Part shown: positions 45,748 to 58,100 of the stretch, piece after piece | How the letters are laid out: the number at the start of each line of letters is the position of its first letter | Position numbering within the stretch: the first letter of the stretch is position 1 | NCBI GenBank assembly: GCA_963281255.1 | Contig: OY725494.1 | Location: forward strand, 3,423,934-3,487,933 | Source of the DNA: Aphrocallistes beatrix | Lineage: Eukaryota; Porifera; Hexactinellida; Sceptrulophora; Aphrocallistidae | DNA: 64,000 nucleotides | Direction: 5' to 3' | The notes under the pieces: generated by a model | What the model saw: the letters and a program-made list of their open reading frames with translations, nothing else | Databases searched by the model: none | Told to the model about the DNA's origin: nothing | Translations under genes and position numbers: made by a program

Positions 45748-47196
45748 ATGAAATTTGTCGATCTACTCGGATTGGTAACAGTTCTGCTGATTTACCACTC
45801 ATGTAAGTCTCCATGTCTCCGCATATTGTGTGTATGGTCATAACTGCTTCGAGATTCTGTTTCGCTTTAGGAGTATATATGGGAACTGAATTTAGGGAAG
45901 TCATGTATCTAGATAGTAGTTTTATTAACAATAATATTATACACATTTTGTTCTATCTTTCAGGTCCCATTACCTCCCAGACCGTTACCCCTACTCCTGC
46001 TCCTTCAATCCGTATCACGAATCGCTCGAACCAGACAATTTCATTTGGATTAATATTTGTTGAAGGACCAATTGGGGCAACGTACTCCGTCCAGGAAAGA
46101 ATCACGGTTTTAATCAAAGCGGCTTATGAATTCCAGAATGCTGATAATTCAGATGTTTCTACATCCTGGTTTTTCAACGGCTCTCCTATTCCAAGCGTTT
46201 TCATATTCGAAGGAACTATTGATGGTGCACCATACCGTTCGCATTCGTTTGACCTGGGCACCATGACTGGATTCATTCATCAAGGTGTGAACTCTCTTGA
46301 TGAGATTATAGAACTGAACCAACTTCCTCTTCAGAGTAATTCACAAATTAGATTTGAGGTGAGTTATTAATTTACTTTTTTACAGATATATGTGGTGGTA
46401 ACTAGTTTCGTTCTCGGTGTGTGTGTGTCAAAAACTTTATATTTAAATAACTAGATGTAGTCACAGCAAGCTGGAATGATTTAATTAATTAAACATCAAT
46501 TAGGTGTCCTTAAGAGGCACAGGAGCCGTTGACAGTGCAACTAGTGTATTAAACGTATTAAGTGAACCACCTACAACATCTCAAGGAACAACTCCAACAC
46601 AGACAACGACTCCAACACAAGAGACAACAACAAAAACAACAACATCTCAAGATACAACAACTCCAACACAAGAGACAACAACAACAACATCTCAAGGGAC
46701 AACAACTCCAATGCAGACAACAACTCCAACACAAGAGACAACAACATCTCAAGAGACAACAACTCCAACACAAGAGACAACAACAACAACATCTCAAGGG
46801 ACAACAACTCCAATGCAGACAACAACTCCAACACAGACAACAACTCCAACACAAGAAACAACAACAACAACAACATCTCAAGAGACAACAACTCCAACAC
46901 AAGAGACAACAACAAAAACAACAACATCTCAAGAGACAACAACAAAAACAACAACATCTCAAGAGACAACAACAAAAACAACAACATCTCAAGAGACAAC
47001 AACATCTCAAGAGACAACAACTCCAACACAGACAACAACTCCAACACAGACAACAACTCCAACACAGACAACAACTCCAACACAAGAGACAACAACAACA
47101 TCTCAAGAGACAACAACAACATCTCAAGAGACAACAACTCCAATGCAGACAACAACTCCAATACAAGAGACAACTCCAACTCCAGGTATTGTTTAA
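45748..47196 (+). CDS. Secreted Ig-like / Thr-rich mucin-like protein
   Basis: Three exons, 380 aa. Exon 45748-45802 encodes the signal peptide MKFVDLLGLVTVLLIYHS and ends in phase 1. Exon 45964-46358 encodes a beta-sandwich-like segment of about 130 residues with VQERITVLI, TSWFFNGSPI and QIRFE, ending in phase 0. Exon 46504-47196 completes that domain (VSLRGTGAVDSATSVLNVL) and runs into about 200 residues of TTPTQETTTTTSQ-type repeats, closing ...TPGIV and TAA. The W..NG and the final strand suggest an Ig-like fold, but the Cys pair of classical Ig domains is absent, so this is tentative. As in the FN3 gene, a GT donor (47186) overlaps the last codons. The two Thr-rich exons share their 3' ends and downstream flank, so one was copied from the other. 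N-glycosylation sites occur at NRS and NQT. Confidence 0.78.
46562..47180 (+). repeat. Irregular ACA/CTCCAACACA coding repeat
   Basis: Thr/Gln-rich coding repeat built from ACAACTCCAACACAAGAGAC, ACATCTCAAGAGACAACA and AAAACAACAACA pieces in irregular order. It lacks the strict 42-bp period and the QNT sequons of the FN3-gene exon. Several alternative frames on both strands stay open only because of this repeat. Confidence 0.85.
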
Positions 47197-47950
47197 TTAA
47201 GAATGGACAAGTTTGTTTACAAAACAGGTCTGACTGACACATGGGTAAAGTTTTAACCACTATTCAAGTCTAAGTTGGCTAATTCATTGAAAGATGATGA
47301 AGAATTATGAATTATTCAATTAATGAATTATTCAAAATCTCAAACATTAGTGCAGATTTTATGCCCAAAAGTGGTTAAAAGGTTGCTCATGTTATATACC
47401 TCTAACATTGCTCAGTCCCTAAGCGAAATATCAAATATTTTTTTCATTATTTTAATTTCAAAATTTGAGTAATTCATTGATAATTCATGAATTAGTCAAC
47501 TTAGATTCAAGTTAGATATTTTTATTTCTTACTGGTCTGATCAGTCAATATTTTTCCTTGGAATAAAAACCTCTATGGAATACGTACATTCCTTCCAAAT
47601 GTTTAATTAAATTACGTATTTATCCCTGTGGTGTAGCCGTTATGATTTACCTGATCGAATTATCCTGGATTAGTCTAGTGTTTCACTGCTTTACAGATAT
47701 TGTCTAATTGTAAAACCACAAAGGTTACTACCACTGACTATTTATTCTACTATTTGACAAATCAATGAACTTTGTTATTCTGGTAGCCATATTCTGTATG
47801 CATATACCATTTTTCAGCCTGCATCAAATTGCAAATTTATGATTATTCTACACATCTATACTATTAAAACTCGTTTTACTGAATATTAATGGAAAAGTTA
47901 ATATTTGCAGTTGATTATGTACTAGATGAAGGACATTTGAACATTTAGAC
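47197..47950. other. Region between the Ig/Thr-rich gene and the Ig-VWA-collagen gene
   Basis: Carries the second copy of the segment seen after 44780 (TTAATTAAGAATGGACAAG, then TTTACAAAACA..GTCTGACT, then a 270-bp insertion, then the TCTATGGAATACGTACATTCC and GTGTAGCCGTTATGATTTACC blocks to about 47690). AATAAA at about 47561 is a possible poly-A signal; the first copy has AATAAC at that spot. Confidence 0.6.
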
Positions 47951-47958
47951 TATATATA
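47951..47958 (+). promoter_or_regulatory. TATA box of the Ig-VWA-collagen gene
   Basis: TATATATA lies 44-51 nt upstream of the ATG at 48002, placed like the TATA box of the preceding gene. Confidence 0.5.
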
Positions 47959-48001
47959 CACCGTAACTCAGAGTACAGTTGATTAGTGCCTATCTACAAT
48001 A

Positions 48002-51000
48002 ATGAAAGTTCAATTTGCACTAGTTCTCTTCGTTTTTATTTTCAAAGCACTTGCAAGTAGGTCTTATAAACAATATCGCATATTTGTACTCCTACAATTT
48101 AAGATTTAAATTAATTACTTACACCTTTTAGGTCCTGTGATTATTATCATCGAAGGGGATTCTGTGATCGAGTCGGATACTGTTGGGGATTTTGAAGCTG
48201 CTATCGGTTCCAGCTTTTATGTCCGTGAACAATCCTCCATAAGAATAGTTGCTAGTTTTATCATCAACACAACAGACGCAGTTGAACCTCGGACTTTGTG
48301 GTACTACCACAGCTCTGTGGATGGAATACGAACTGAGATCGAAGATCAACTCGTCTTCCTACCAGACGGAACGATTGGAAGAATGATCACTAACGCTCCA
48401 TGGAGTGGCAATGACTCCTATTCAATTATACTCCGCGCTGGTTTAAGGAGTGAAAACCTGGATATTCCTTCTCTATTTCCCGTCCATGAAGGATTCTTCA
48501 CTTTTGAGGTTAGTTCAATCATATTCACTTTAAATCTCATCAGTCAGTTAAAATCAGTCTCTTCTGATATGACACTATACGGAAACTGTGTTAGGTCCGA
48601 ATGGAACAGGTTCGACTGAATAAATCCGACTAATTTCCGTTTATTTTGTGAAATAAATAATGAGGGGTCGATTGGAGGCATTTTTATTTGTTAGGAGGGA
48701 TTCTAGGGTTTTTTTGGTGCGGAATATTTTCAAAATTCTTTTTTTTAAGCAGAATGAAATTTTATTTGTTAGTCACTTCTTTATTCCAGTAGTATGTACA
48801 TATTATTCGGCTCTTTCCAGTTTTGAAAATTCGGAATTATTCCAGTCGGGCCAATTCAGTCAACCCACTATACGTACATATATATTTTAAGTGGTCTCCT
48901 GCTTAATGTGAAAAACACTCAATTATGTCCCAGGTTGTGGATGTATGTGCTTATTATTATTATTATCATTATTATTCGCCAACCTTTCAAATGCCTTTCA
49001 AATGCCCTTTATTATGGAATTGTACATAATTCATTCCCATTTTTCTAAATTTAATATCATTAAAGGAGCAATGCTCTTTGAAATAATAGAAGTGAACCCA
49101 CTCCAAATTTTCCGGAAAGTACTCCTCTTAAATCCCTGTTCAAAATAATCTTATGACAAGAGAGATTTCACCTATCTCTTCCATACTAATTATTCACTCT
49201 TCGCAATTTTTAATGAATTTGATCCATTCTTCACTTTTTTGTGGATGCAAAGAATGAAAAATATCTTCAGAGGAGCGTTTAGCGGAGCGAGAGCGCTCAC
49301 CTTGTAAAATTCAGGCTGGAGTCTGTTCCTAAGTTCCGGAGCGCTTAAAATATTGCTCTGCCGTATTTAGCTCTCTTCATGGATTAGACTCTGATAACAT
49401 TTTGCTAGGTTATGCATACGATATATCATCTGAACACTAAAATAATTGTGACACTCACAATGAACAAATTTCATTCATAGCTAAAGAGTGTTTGGAACAT
49501 TTCAGCAGATATTAAACACAGTTAATAACTTAAAACCGTAAACAACGAATCCAATGAACTTTAAACCAGTATATAGAATATCCACTATATGTTAGCCAGC
49601 TGTGTTACTAGAAATACTTGTGGTAATTGGTTTTTAATTAGAAGTCATAGTTAGGGAGTAATGACGATCAATTGGCTAGATGTATAATCTAGTGGTCATT
49701 GTTTCAATTTGAAATTTTAAGATGAAATAGAATTAAATTAAGCTCCAGACAGACGGACTCTACAGCTTTTTGACTTAATCATGTGCTACTATCAAGCTGT
49801 TAAGAACCAAGATGATAATAACCATAATTTAGTTCGTTGCCAGAATACTAGTCTAGACTTACATATCCATGCTAGGTTAATGTGGATAATATACCCTCTC
49901 AAGAAGCGACAACTGAGATTAGAATTACCTTCCCGCCAACTACTGTTCCCACAACTCCTCCTCCAACTCAGCCCCCTGTTGAGTGCTCGCGCCCACTAGA
50001 CGTGTATTTTGCAATCGATGGCAGTGGGAGTCAAGGCTTGGATGTATTTACAAATGAGATCAATTTTGTCATTGATACTATCCAAAGTTTCGCCAGCCCC
50101 ATGAACAGATATGGGTATTTGATATTTGCATCAGAAATCCAAGCTAATATTGAGCTCAATATGAATTCGTCAGCAGTAAAAGAATCCCTCCTGGCTGCAA
50201 ACTATAATGGCGGAGGAACTGAATTCCTACCAGCTCTCGACTTGATATTCGATACATACTTTACTCCTGACAACATAAGAGAAGGGGCATCTCGAGTTTT
50301 GTTTTTCATAAGTGATGGAAGTTCTGAGGGAAATTTTACTATGATCATAGAAAAAGCCCGAATGCTTAGTGAGCTCAGTCAGGTTGAAATAGTTACTGTT
50401 GGGTTTGGAAACCCAAATCTGAATCAGTTATCATTAATTGCCACTAACAACAATAATTTCAGTTTCACAACAATTGATGAAGCAAGAGACGCTGTGAACA
50501 TGCTCGTCGCAGTTGCATGTCCCACCCGTAAGTTGCTAACTCTAATTCTGCAAGTCTGAATTTACTGCTGTGAAGTTGAATTTATTGACTCCATTCCTCC
50601 AGTTCCTTCTTGCTGTCAGGGACCTATCGTGAGTTATTATTAATTATGTGGTTAATATTGATTTATTTGCTACATTCATTTGTTTTAATAGTAGGAATTG
50701 ATGCGAATGAATACATTGATTTTATATATCTTTTTCACTTATTAATAGGGATTCAGAGGAGAACGCGGGATACCAGGATACAGAGTGAGTGAATAGTTCA
50801 TATTTATTTTGATTCATATATTCAAAATTGAATTATACTGATTGATCCTTATTTCTTATTTAGGGAGACCCCGGTATGAATGGAAAGAATGGAATTTGTG
50901 AGACACTCGAGGTGAGTTTTGTTTTAATAAATCTTATAGTCTAAAAAAATATTAGTCTTTTTTTATTGTTTTTTTTATAGGAATGCCTTCTCACTGGTCT

Positions 51001-52921
51001 TAGAGGAAGAGAGGTATGTTTCATAATAGTATTTGTTTGTATTTTTTGTCAAGTATTTACGTTTCTAATATTTAGGGTATGAAAGGATCTCCAGGGATGA
51101 AAGGAGCACCTGGCAGTGCGGGAATAAAAGTGAGTTTAAACGGTAGAAGTACGATTAAATGTGGCACATAACATACACACCGGCATTTCCATAATAAGTA
51201 CTCCTGCTACGAGATAAAACGGTATATTGCTAGAGTCATTTTATGAGGATCCTGTATGCATTTTCCACATAATTGTCTAAGGTGATATTGCTGTCAATAA
51301 TCCGACTTATTAAATAATTTATTTGTATTTTAGGGAGAATCAGGAGCTAAGGGGATGACTGGAGATCAGGGCTCTGTTGGTCAGAAAGTAAGTATCCTTT
51401 ATGAACTATGTACCTATGATCTTTGTATATATACTCATGTCGATTGGATTGTGATTTTCATTCTTCTTAAAGGGGGCTAAAGGGGAGACTGGACTTCGAG
51501 GAGACCCAGGGGCAAAGGGAAGTGAGGTAGGTAACTCAACTTTCTAAATTCTGAATAATGAAATTAGATTAATCACTCTATTGACAGGGCTCAACAGGAG
51601 CTAGTGGGACAAAGGGAGCCACGGGAGTAGAGGTTAGTCATATTATCAAGATTCAAGATGAACAGAAGAAAGAAAATAGGCACATATTCTAATCTGTATT
51701 TTATTAGGGCCCAGAGGGAGAACAAGGCCCCCAAGGTACTAAAGGAGCAAAGGTACACACACACATCCTCGTTTATTTTTCCATATAAACATTCCGATAC
51801 GTCACTAAATATTATTCATATAGGGAGACACTGGACCACCTGGAGTTTGTGATTTCCCGGAATGTGTGGGTCAGAAGGTATGTGACATTTATATTGAAAT
51901 CAGGATTTACCGATTCCTCGTCATTATTCATACTGTTTATCCTCTAGGGTTGGACCGGACCGAAAGGTGTAAATGGATCTAAAGGATTTTCTGTGAGTTA
52001 AAGCACATAAACACCACAAAGTATAAACCCCATAAATTAAATTTTATCTTTATTTCTTCTCTTAGGGGTCACGTGGAGAAAAAGGAGCCAAAGGATCACA
52101 GGGAATTAAGGTGTCTAGTTTGCAAGCTTGTCAGAGACGACCAAAATCGCCTTTATATCTGTGAATTTCATGTTTCCTTTTATAAGGACTCAAAGGAGAT
52201 AGGGTTCGGTCCAGGGGTGGCGCCAGGAATTCCCCAACGGGGGGCTAAGATCCCCGACAAAGGGGCTAAATTACAGTATCTTTTCTAAATTTGTCCCAAT
52301 TCTTTCCTCGTGGGGGGCTGTAGACCCTCCCTGACGCCACCCCTGGTTCGGCCGGTCTACTTTTAACCAGTATAGACTGAGCTGCTCCTTTCTTTCGGGT
52401 CAGACGGTCATGATTTTCATTCTTTATCCTATTTTATTGTTTATTTGTGTAGCATTTTACTTCATTTTTATACTATTTAGGGCGATGTTGGTCTGAAAGG
52501 GTCGAATGGTCTTCTTGGAGCTCAGGTAAGTAATTATCCTTGTTATTTACAAATAACATTGCGTGCATGAACGATTATATTTATTTGCAATTTAGGGAGA
52601 GACTGGTGAATCGGGAGGGGCAATTGAAATGGTAAACAACTTCCTTTTTCGTTCTAAATTACTTGTAAAAGATTAAATTTTATACTTATCTCTCCATCTT
52701 AGCGAGTATATTCAGAGGATTCTAGGAATTGTACAACTGACGGAAGTCTCCTCTATGACCCTGAAAGCGACAGGATTTATTATTGCTCAATGGGTCAATA
52801 TCTTGTAAGTAAATTATCTAGATTGATACGATCTCGTTATCATATCAACTTTAGGTATGTGATAGCCTTTATTCATGAACTTTAATTCTTTTAGTGTGTG
52901 GGCAAGGAAGATTGTAGCTAA
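48002..52921 (+). CDS. Secreted Ig-like / VWA / short-chain collagen protein
   Basis: Nineteen exons, 610 aa. 48002-48056: signal peptide MKVQFALVLFVFIFKALA. 48132-48508 plus the start of 49876-50527: Ig-like domain (FTFE|VNVDN across a phase-0 junction), a PTTVPTTPPPTQPP linker, then a VWA domain with a full MIDAS (DGSGS, GGGTEF, ISDGSSEG), the metal site that binds ligands in integrin and matrilin I-domains. 50603-50628: SCCQ link. Collagen exons, all phase 0: 50749-50784, 50864-50911, 50981-51013, 51076-51129, 51334-51387, 51473-51526, 51588-51632, 51708-51752, 51824-51877, 51948-51992, 52066-52110, 52481-52525, 52596-52631. Lengths are 36, 45 or 54 nt except the two imperfect ones (48, 33). 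Two Cys-bearing breaks in the Gly-X-Y run (GICETLEEC, GVCDFPEC) could crosslink chains. 52703-52804 and 52895-52921: C-terminal domain ending CVGKEDCS. Likely a short non-fibrillar collagen of the matrix. Confidence 0.85.
48509..49875 (+). other. Intron 2 of the Ig-VWA-collagen gene
   Basis: A 1,367-nt intron between the Ig exon donor (GAG|GTTAGT) and the VWA exon acceptor (GCTAG|GTTAAT). It contains a (TTA)n stretch near 48951-48975. No exon or clear transposon recognised. Confidence 0.6.
52212..52345. mobile_element. hAT-type MITE in a collagen intron
   Basis: Inverted ends CAGGGGTGGCGCCAGG and CCTGACGCCACCCCTG. The flanks GTTCGGTC (52204-52211) and GTTCGGCC (52346-52353) match 7 of 8 bases, fitting an 8-bp hAT target duplication. 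It lengthened the intron 52111-52480, whose sister introns are mostly 60-200 nt. Confidence 0.75.
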
Positions 52922-55198
52922 TCGGAACCCACCAGGAGAAAACAGCATATCATATTTTTCATTTTTGAATTAATGTTTTTTCCTTTTAATACTTATTTTG
53001 TGAGTTGTGCTTGTACAACTATATTGCAGTTATTGTATACTCTTGTTACTTCCTAGTATTGTTATTATTTAATCTAGCTCATTAAAATTACACAGTCTTA
53101 ATATTTTCACACTTCTAATATAAACCGTTTCAGGTATTATAAATACATATTTTTAAGGGACTCTTTTCCTAATATAAGATTATGCGCTTTACTTGGAAAT
53201 CCTAAGCATTTCGATTTTGTTGATTGAAGTAATTATGGTGTTTGCTTATAAAAGTATTCCAGCCACCGGCGTAGCCAGCAACCTTGGGGCAAGGGGGGAC
53301 CTATTTGAAAATTTGATCGTCATATAAAGATGAATTTTATAGGACTTCCGGAATCGATAATTTACAAAGTTTTGTGTCAAATATTGTATTTATTTTGTCA
53401 TTTGCTGGAGAACTGGACCCCACTGGGGCTTTCAACGTCTCCAGATCCTCAGCTGGGCATTGTCCCCCAACCACAAAATCCGGGCTACGCCAAAAAATTC
53501 CAACCATCTGTTTGTGTTGGATTCGCTGATCATTTCTAAATACGTTCCTCGTGATAATTATTACTTGTACCTACAAACTTGAGATTATCGTGTGGATTGA
53601 TCTGAATTTAACTAAATTATGTGAAGTTGGATTCTACCCACATCCTACTATAGTGCATGATAAGTTGCTCGTACTTACTAAATCTTTTATAACATATTCA
53701 AAATTGAAATATCATCCTCCTCCTTACCTCAAATCCACCCATCATCATAGCTCGTCCTAATATGACCTTCAGGGAAAGTAATCATAGTTGAGGTCGATTC
53801 GTATTAGCATGAACTGTCCAAAATGTGCATAATGTAGTCAATTCTATTAATTGATTTAATAACGGGCAATATTGGTTGGAGATTCTGCTAATCCATCAGT
53901 TCGCAGGTAATACGACAGGAAGTAGTGCTGAGCTTTCTATAAAAGTATTATGTGGAAACCTTTCTAGAGAAAAATATTTTGGTTATTTGGTTGATTTAAG
54001 TACGTAGTACATGATTAGTTGGAAAGAAGCGATTTTATAAACACAGAGCGAAATCTGTAGATAACAGGTACCTAAGGGACTTGAAAAAACCGTTATATCG
54101 AGGTTTATCATAATCGAAAGATCGACGATGGAACTGTATTTGTGGCCGTTATGTTACCAGATGACCGTTATACGAGGTTTCATTGTAGTAATCGAACTGT
54201 TTCTGTTCAGCAAATACAATGGATACAGGTCAGGAACATTTAAAGTTCATATCCGAGAAACGGAATCCTTTAAAAGAAGAGTAACAATGCCCTTTTTCCC
54301 TCAATAAGCTACCGGCGCTTATTTTTTCATGCACTTTAAAGCCTCGGGATTAGAAACGGCCGGAATTTTTCAAGGATCAAGCAATTTAGTTGGTTAATTG
54401 AAAGGCATAACAAATTCGCGTACCCACTAAAATATTATACTCTACGTACTATAGTAGTATGTACCGTCTTTCCCTGAATAAGCTACCGGCGCTTATTTTT
54501 TCATGCACTTTAAAGCCCCGGGATTAGAAACGGCCGGAAATTTTTCAAGGATCAAGCAATTTAGTTGGTTAATTGAAACACATAACAAATTCGCGTACCC
54601 ACTAAAATATTATACTCTACGTACTATAGTAGTACGTACCGTCTTTCCCTGAATAAGCTACCGGCGCTTATTCTAACTCCTGGCGTTTATTCGGGTTTTA
54701 AAGACGGTACACTGCAACATCAATGCAACCTCAATTATCCGACATGTTCCATCTCTGATCTGAGATGCCAATAACGAGATAGGTAATATGTACATTAACC
54801 TCAGTCCTCAGATCTGGTCCTGTAACATTTAATCTAACTTCCTTTCATCTCATTCAACTCGAAGGATAAAATAAAGAGACATGCTAACATCAGGATGATA
54901 CCGAGTCCACTTTGTGTTCTTGTAATACCTAATCTGTCTGGCAAGCGTTTCTTTACCCTCGGTTAATTAAAGGAATTAATTATTCTATTTAACCCAATGA
55001 AATTTGATCAGTGCTCTTCTGCCGTTTTCTGTAATATAAGCTAAATGATGGAATAATGATTTCTATATATTGTGGTTTGTTTTAGGTTTATGGAATATGT
55101 ACAACAGAATTGTTTAAAATACCTTCAATATATTAAGTTCTATTGCAGAGACAAATTTGTACATAATCTGATCTTATCAATTGAATGGAATCTTAATA
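52922..55198. other. Intergenic region between the two VWA-collagen genes
   Basis: No exon supported. It includes a weak MITE-like segment with GGCGTAGCC inverted ends (about 53268-53492), a CGTTATATCGAGGTTT-type inverted piece (about 54090-54185) and a tandem repeat (54287-54709). Confidence 0.55.
54287..54709. repeat. Tandem 175-bp repeat with TACCGTCTTTCCCTGAATAA ends
   Basis: Three starts of the same sequence (CCCT.AATAAGCTACCGGCGC) at about 54297, 54471 and 54647, giving a period near 175 bp. The last copy is cut short and ends TTTAAAGACGGTA, the inverse of the TACCGTCTT start. It is a local tandem expansion of a MITE related to the one at 28837-29129. Confidence 0.75.
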
Positions 55199-58100
55199 AT
55201 GAGACTTGCTGGCGGCTTTTCTACACTTTCTATTTGCAACGTTTTCGTTGTCGGATTATTTCTTAATTTTTTCCAAGGTTTAGAATCTCAAGGTAAGCTG
55301 TAGAAAAGAAAATAAGATGAACACATTTAATCAAATTTGTTTTTTAAATGTTTGACAAAAGTAGAAAGCTGAACCACACCAATATTCAGTCGGATATATT
55401 GATTTTAAAACACAGATTAATCGCATTGTATTGACCCACTGAAATTAATATTACAAGCTAATTAATAAGTTTATTTTTATGTAAATTACAGAAAAATCTT
55501 CTACAGGAAATGAAAATTGCAAAAATAAACTCGATATTTTCTTTTTGATTGATGGGTCTGGCAGTTTGGGCGAAGAGGATTTTCTCCTTTCAAAAGATCT
55601 GGTCAGTCAAATTCTCGGCATGTACAACATCCCAGATAGAAACAGGGCAGGCTACGCAGTGTTCACAGCGTCAATCAATAATGTGCGTTATCTAACACCT
55701 GAAATAAGCAACCTATTGGTACATCTGGAGTATGAGCAGTACCCTGCGACAAGAACAAATCTATTCAATGCGTTACGATTTGTATATGAAGACGTATTCA
55801 AGCATAACAACCAACGAGCGAATACAGATAGAGTCTTGGTCGTACTGACTGATGGACGTGATGAGAGGGATCTAGGAGAGCTGATCAGGAAGCTGGAAAT
55901 GGAGAGACGAGTTAGGATAATTGTGTTTGGATTCGGAGACGATATAGACCAGGCTCAGCTAGAAACCATTGCCACTGATCCAGATAGTGATAACCTATTT
56001 ACGTTTTCTTCCCTCTCGGATGGAATTAACAGCATACAGATGCTTGGCAATGCAATTTGTCCTGGTAAGACTCTAGACAACCGAACAGCTCAAATAGTTC
56101 AGTTGAGTAGCCTATTTAAAACATGGCATTGGAGTTGGTATCATGTACCCTGACTCTCACAAGATTATACACATAACTACCTTTTGTTTACGTCTGTTTT
56201 TTACTACAACATCATTGTATAACTGTTAGATAATGGATAACTGCAATAATGTAATAGTAGATGGTGAATAAGGATAAAGTATTTGAATTAGCAGCCACAC
56301 ACTTCCATAGACAAACACCTGACATTATGTAACCATCTAGACTGTCTAACCTAACCTCAAAATGAAATTTAACTACTTACACAGTATACTTTATAATTTT
56401 GCTCGCTCTCTAAATTCATGCTTATTCAGTGACTACTGAATTGTTACAATTACGGCTTATCTTCTAGGAGCAGGCTGTTGCGCTAGAGGCAAGCAGGTTA
56501 GTGGGACAAGCATTTGGTATATTCTTGAAGAGTTCTTTATTGACATTCTGCTTTTATTTGATAGGGAAAAATGGGTCCGAGAGGACTCAATGGAGAACGG
56601 GTTAGTTAACCTAATGAGTTATTTAATGATTTCAAAGCTTTACATTCCAACTGTTGACGCTTGCTGTGATACTATAGGGAGAAAAAGGAATTCTAGGTCC
56701 GAAAGGATCCTGCCGAAAACGAGATCCAGTAAGTTTATTAAGTTAAAGGAACATATTATTGACCAAATAATCACTTGTTCAGTATTATTATTTGTAAAGT
56801 CAAAACGTTTTGTCATCAAGTAATTATATTCTTTTATTCGTTAATTTATAAGATGATCCTATTAATAGGAATGCACACTGAGACTTAGAAAAGGAGAGAA
56901 GGTATGTACAGACATATTTAGTCAGGCCAATATGAATAACATTCGAATAATCCCGTGAACTTGTCTGAAACTGTAGGGATTCAAGGGAGAGCTAGGAGTT
57001 AAAGGGACCAACGGATTCAAAGGCAGAAAGGTAGATGAGTAACTCAGACTTACTTGAATATTACTAGATTCAGTTTACTCTCGTTCTTACACTGTTACAG
57101 GGTATAGTTGGTGTGAAGGGGTTAAAAGGAGATATGGGACTGAAAGGATTGAATGTGAGTTAGAGATAGATAGTTTCACACAGCCACTTCAACATGCCAC
57201 TAAGTTGTATTTGATTGTAATGCTTGTTTTAGGGAAGTATCGGGAGTAAGGGGCTTAAAGGTGAGAAGGGAATCAATGGCACTAAGGTGAGTACGAGTTC
57301 ATTTAAAATTCCTAAATAGTCTAGTGAGGTACGTAATTCTGTCTTAAGATCTTGGTTATTAAAATAGTAATGCCTTGATATGTTTAATCATTGTATCCTT
57401 TAGGGAGAGAAAGGTATTCAAGGTGTGAAAGGGGAGCAAGGAGAGATTGTGAGTCAAGAATTATAGGCTGTTATAGGCGTAATTGTGATAGTTGAAGTAT
57501 TACGAAATACCATATACCGTAAATCTTAGAATATAACGGTATTTGGATTAATAATATGGACGCTGAAATGTAACGATCATTACAAATCATCATTTACCAC
57601 TTTTTTTGTCCAAATTATGGCGAAATTCTGAGAAAAAAAGCTTAATTTACACCTGGAATTTTTTAAATATTCGCCTTAAAGACTGAATGAAATTCTGAGA
57701 GCTTTCGTGAAATGATTTCTTACAATCCATACAATTCTTATTTTGGTAATAGTTTGCCATTAATTAAATATTTCATTTTATTATCAAAGAATTTTCTTTA
57801 AAATACTGTACACCGACATAGTATAGTCAATGAACCACAATGTGTATTTAGGGAGTTGAGGGAAAGAAAGGAGAACAGGGGATTCAGGGATTAAAGGTAT
57901 TAAAGGATCACTCTAGATTATCATTCACTGACTTTAGTAAGCAACAAGAATTCATGTCAAATTACATTTATTGGTTTAGGGTGAAGTGGGCCCAATCGGT
58001 GTTTGCAGGAATTCTACTTTCAACACAAACTCCAGCTGTAAAGGGAACAAGGTAATACTAACTGACTGAAGTGATCATGCTGGTTAATAGTATCATGACT

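Noticed and set aside
46558-47260. Cys-, Gln- and Leu-rich open frames over the second Thr-rich exon
   Set aside because: Shadows of the ACA/CAA repeat. Only the Thr frame joins the Ig-like exon in phase 0.
48936-49030. Possible exon VVDVCAYYYYY after an AG near 48935
   Set aside because: Made of a TTA/TAT repeat, no domain, early stop. The acceptor at 49875 gives a much better continuation of the Ig-like domain.
53268-53492. MITE with GGCGTAGCC ends as a firm call
   Set aside because: The short inverted ends are plausible, but no target duplication was found, so it is mentioned only in the intergenic note.
54000-54200. CGTTATATCGAGGTTT-type segment as a complete transposon
   Set aside because: Only partial inverted similarity (near 54092 and 54163); no clear ends or target duplication.
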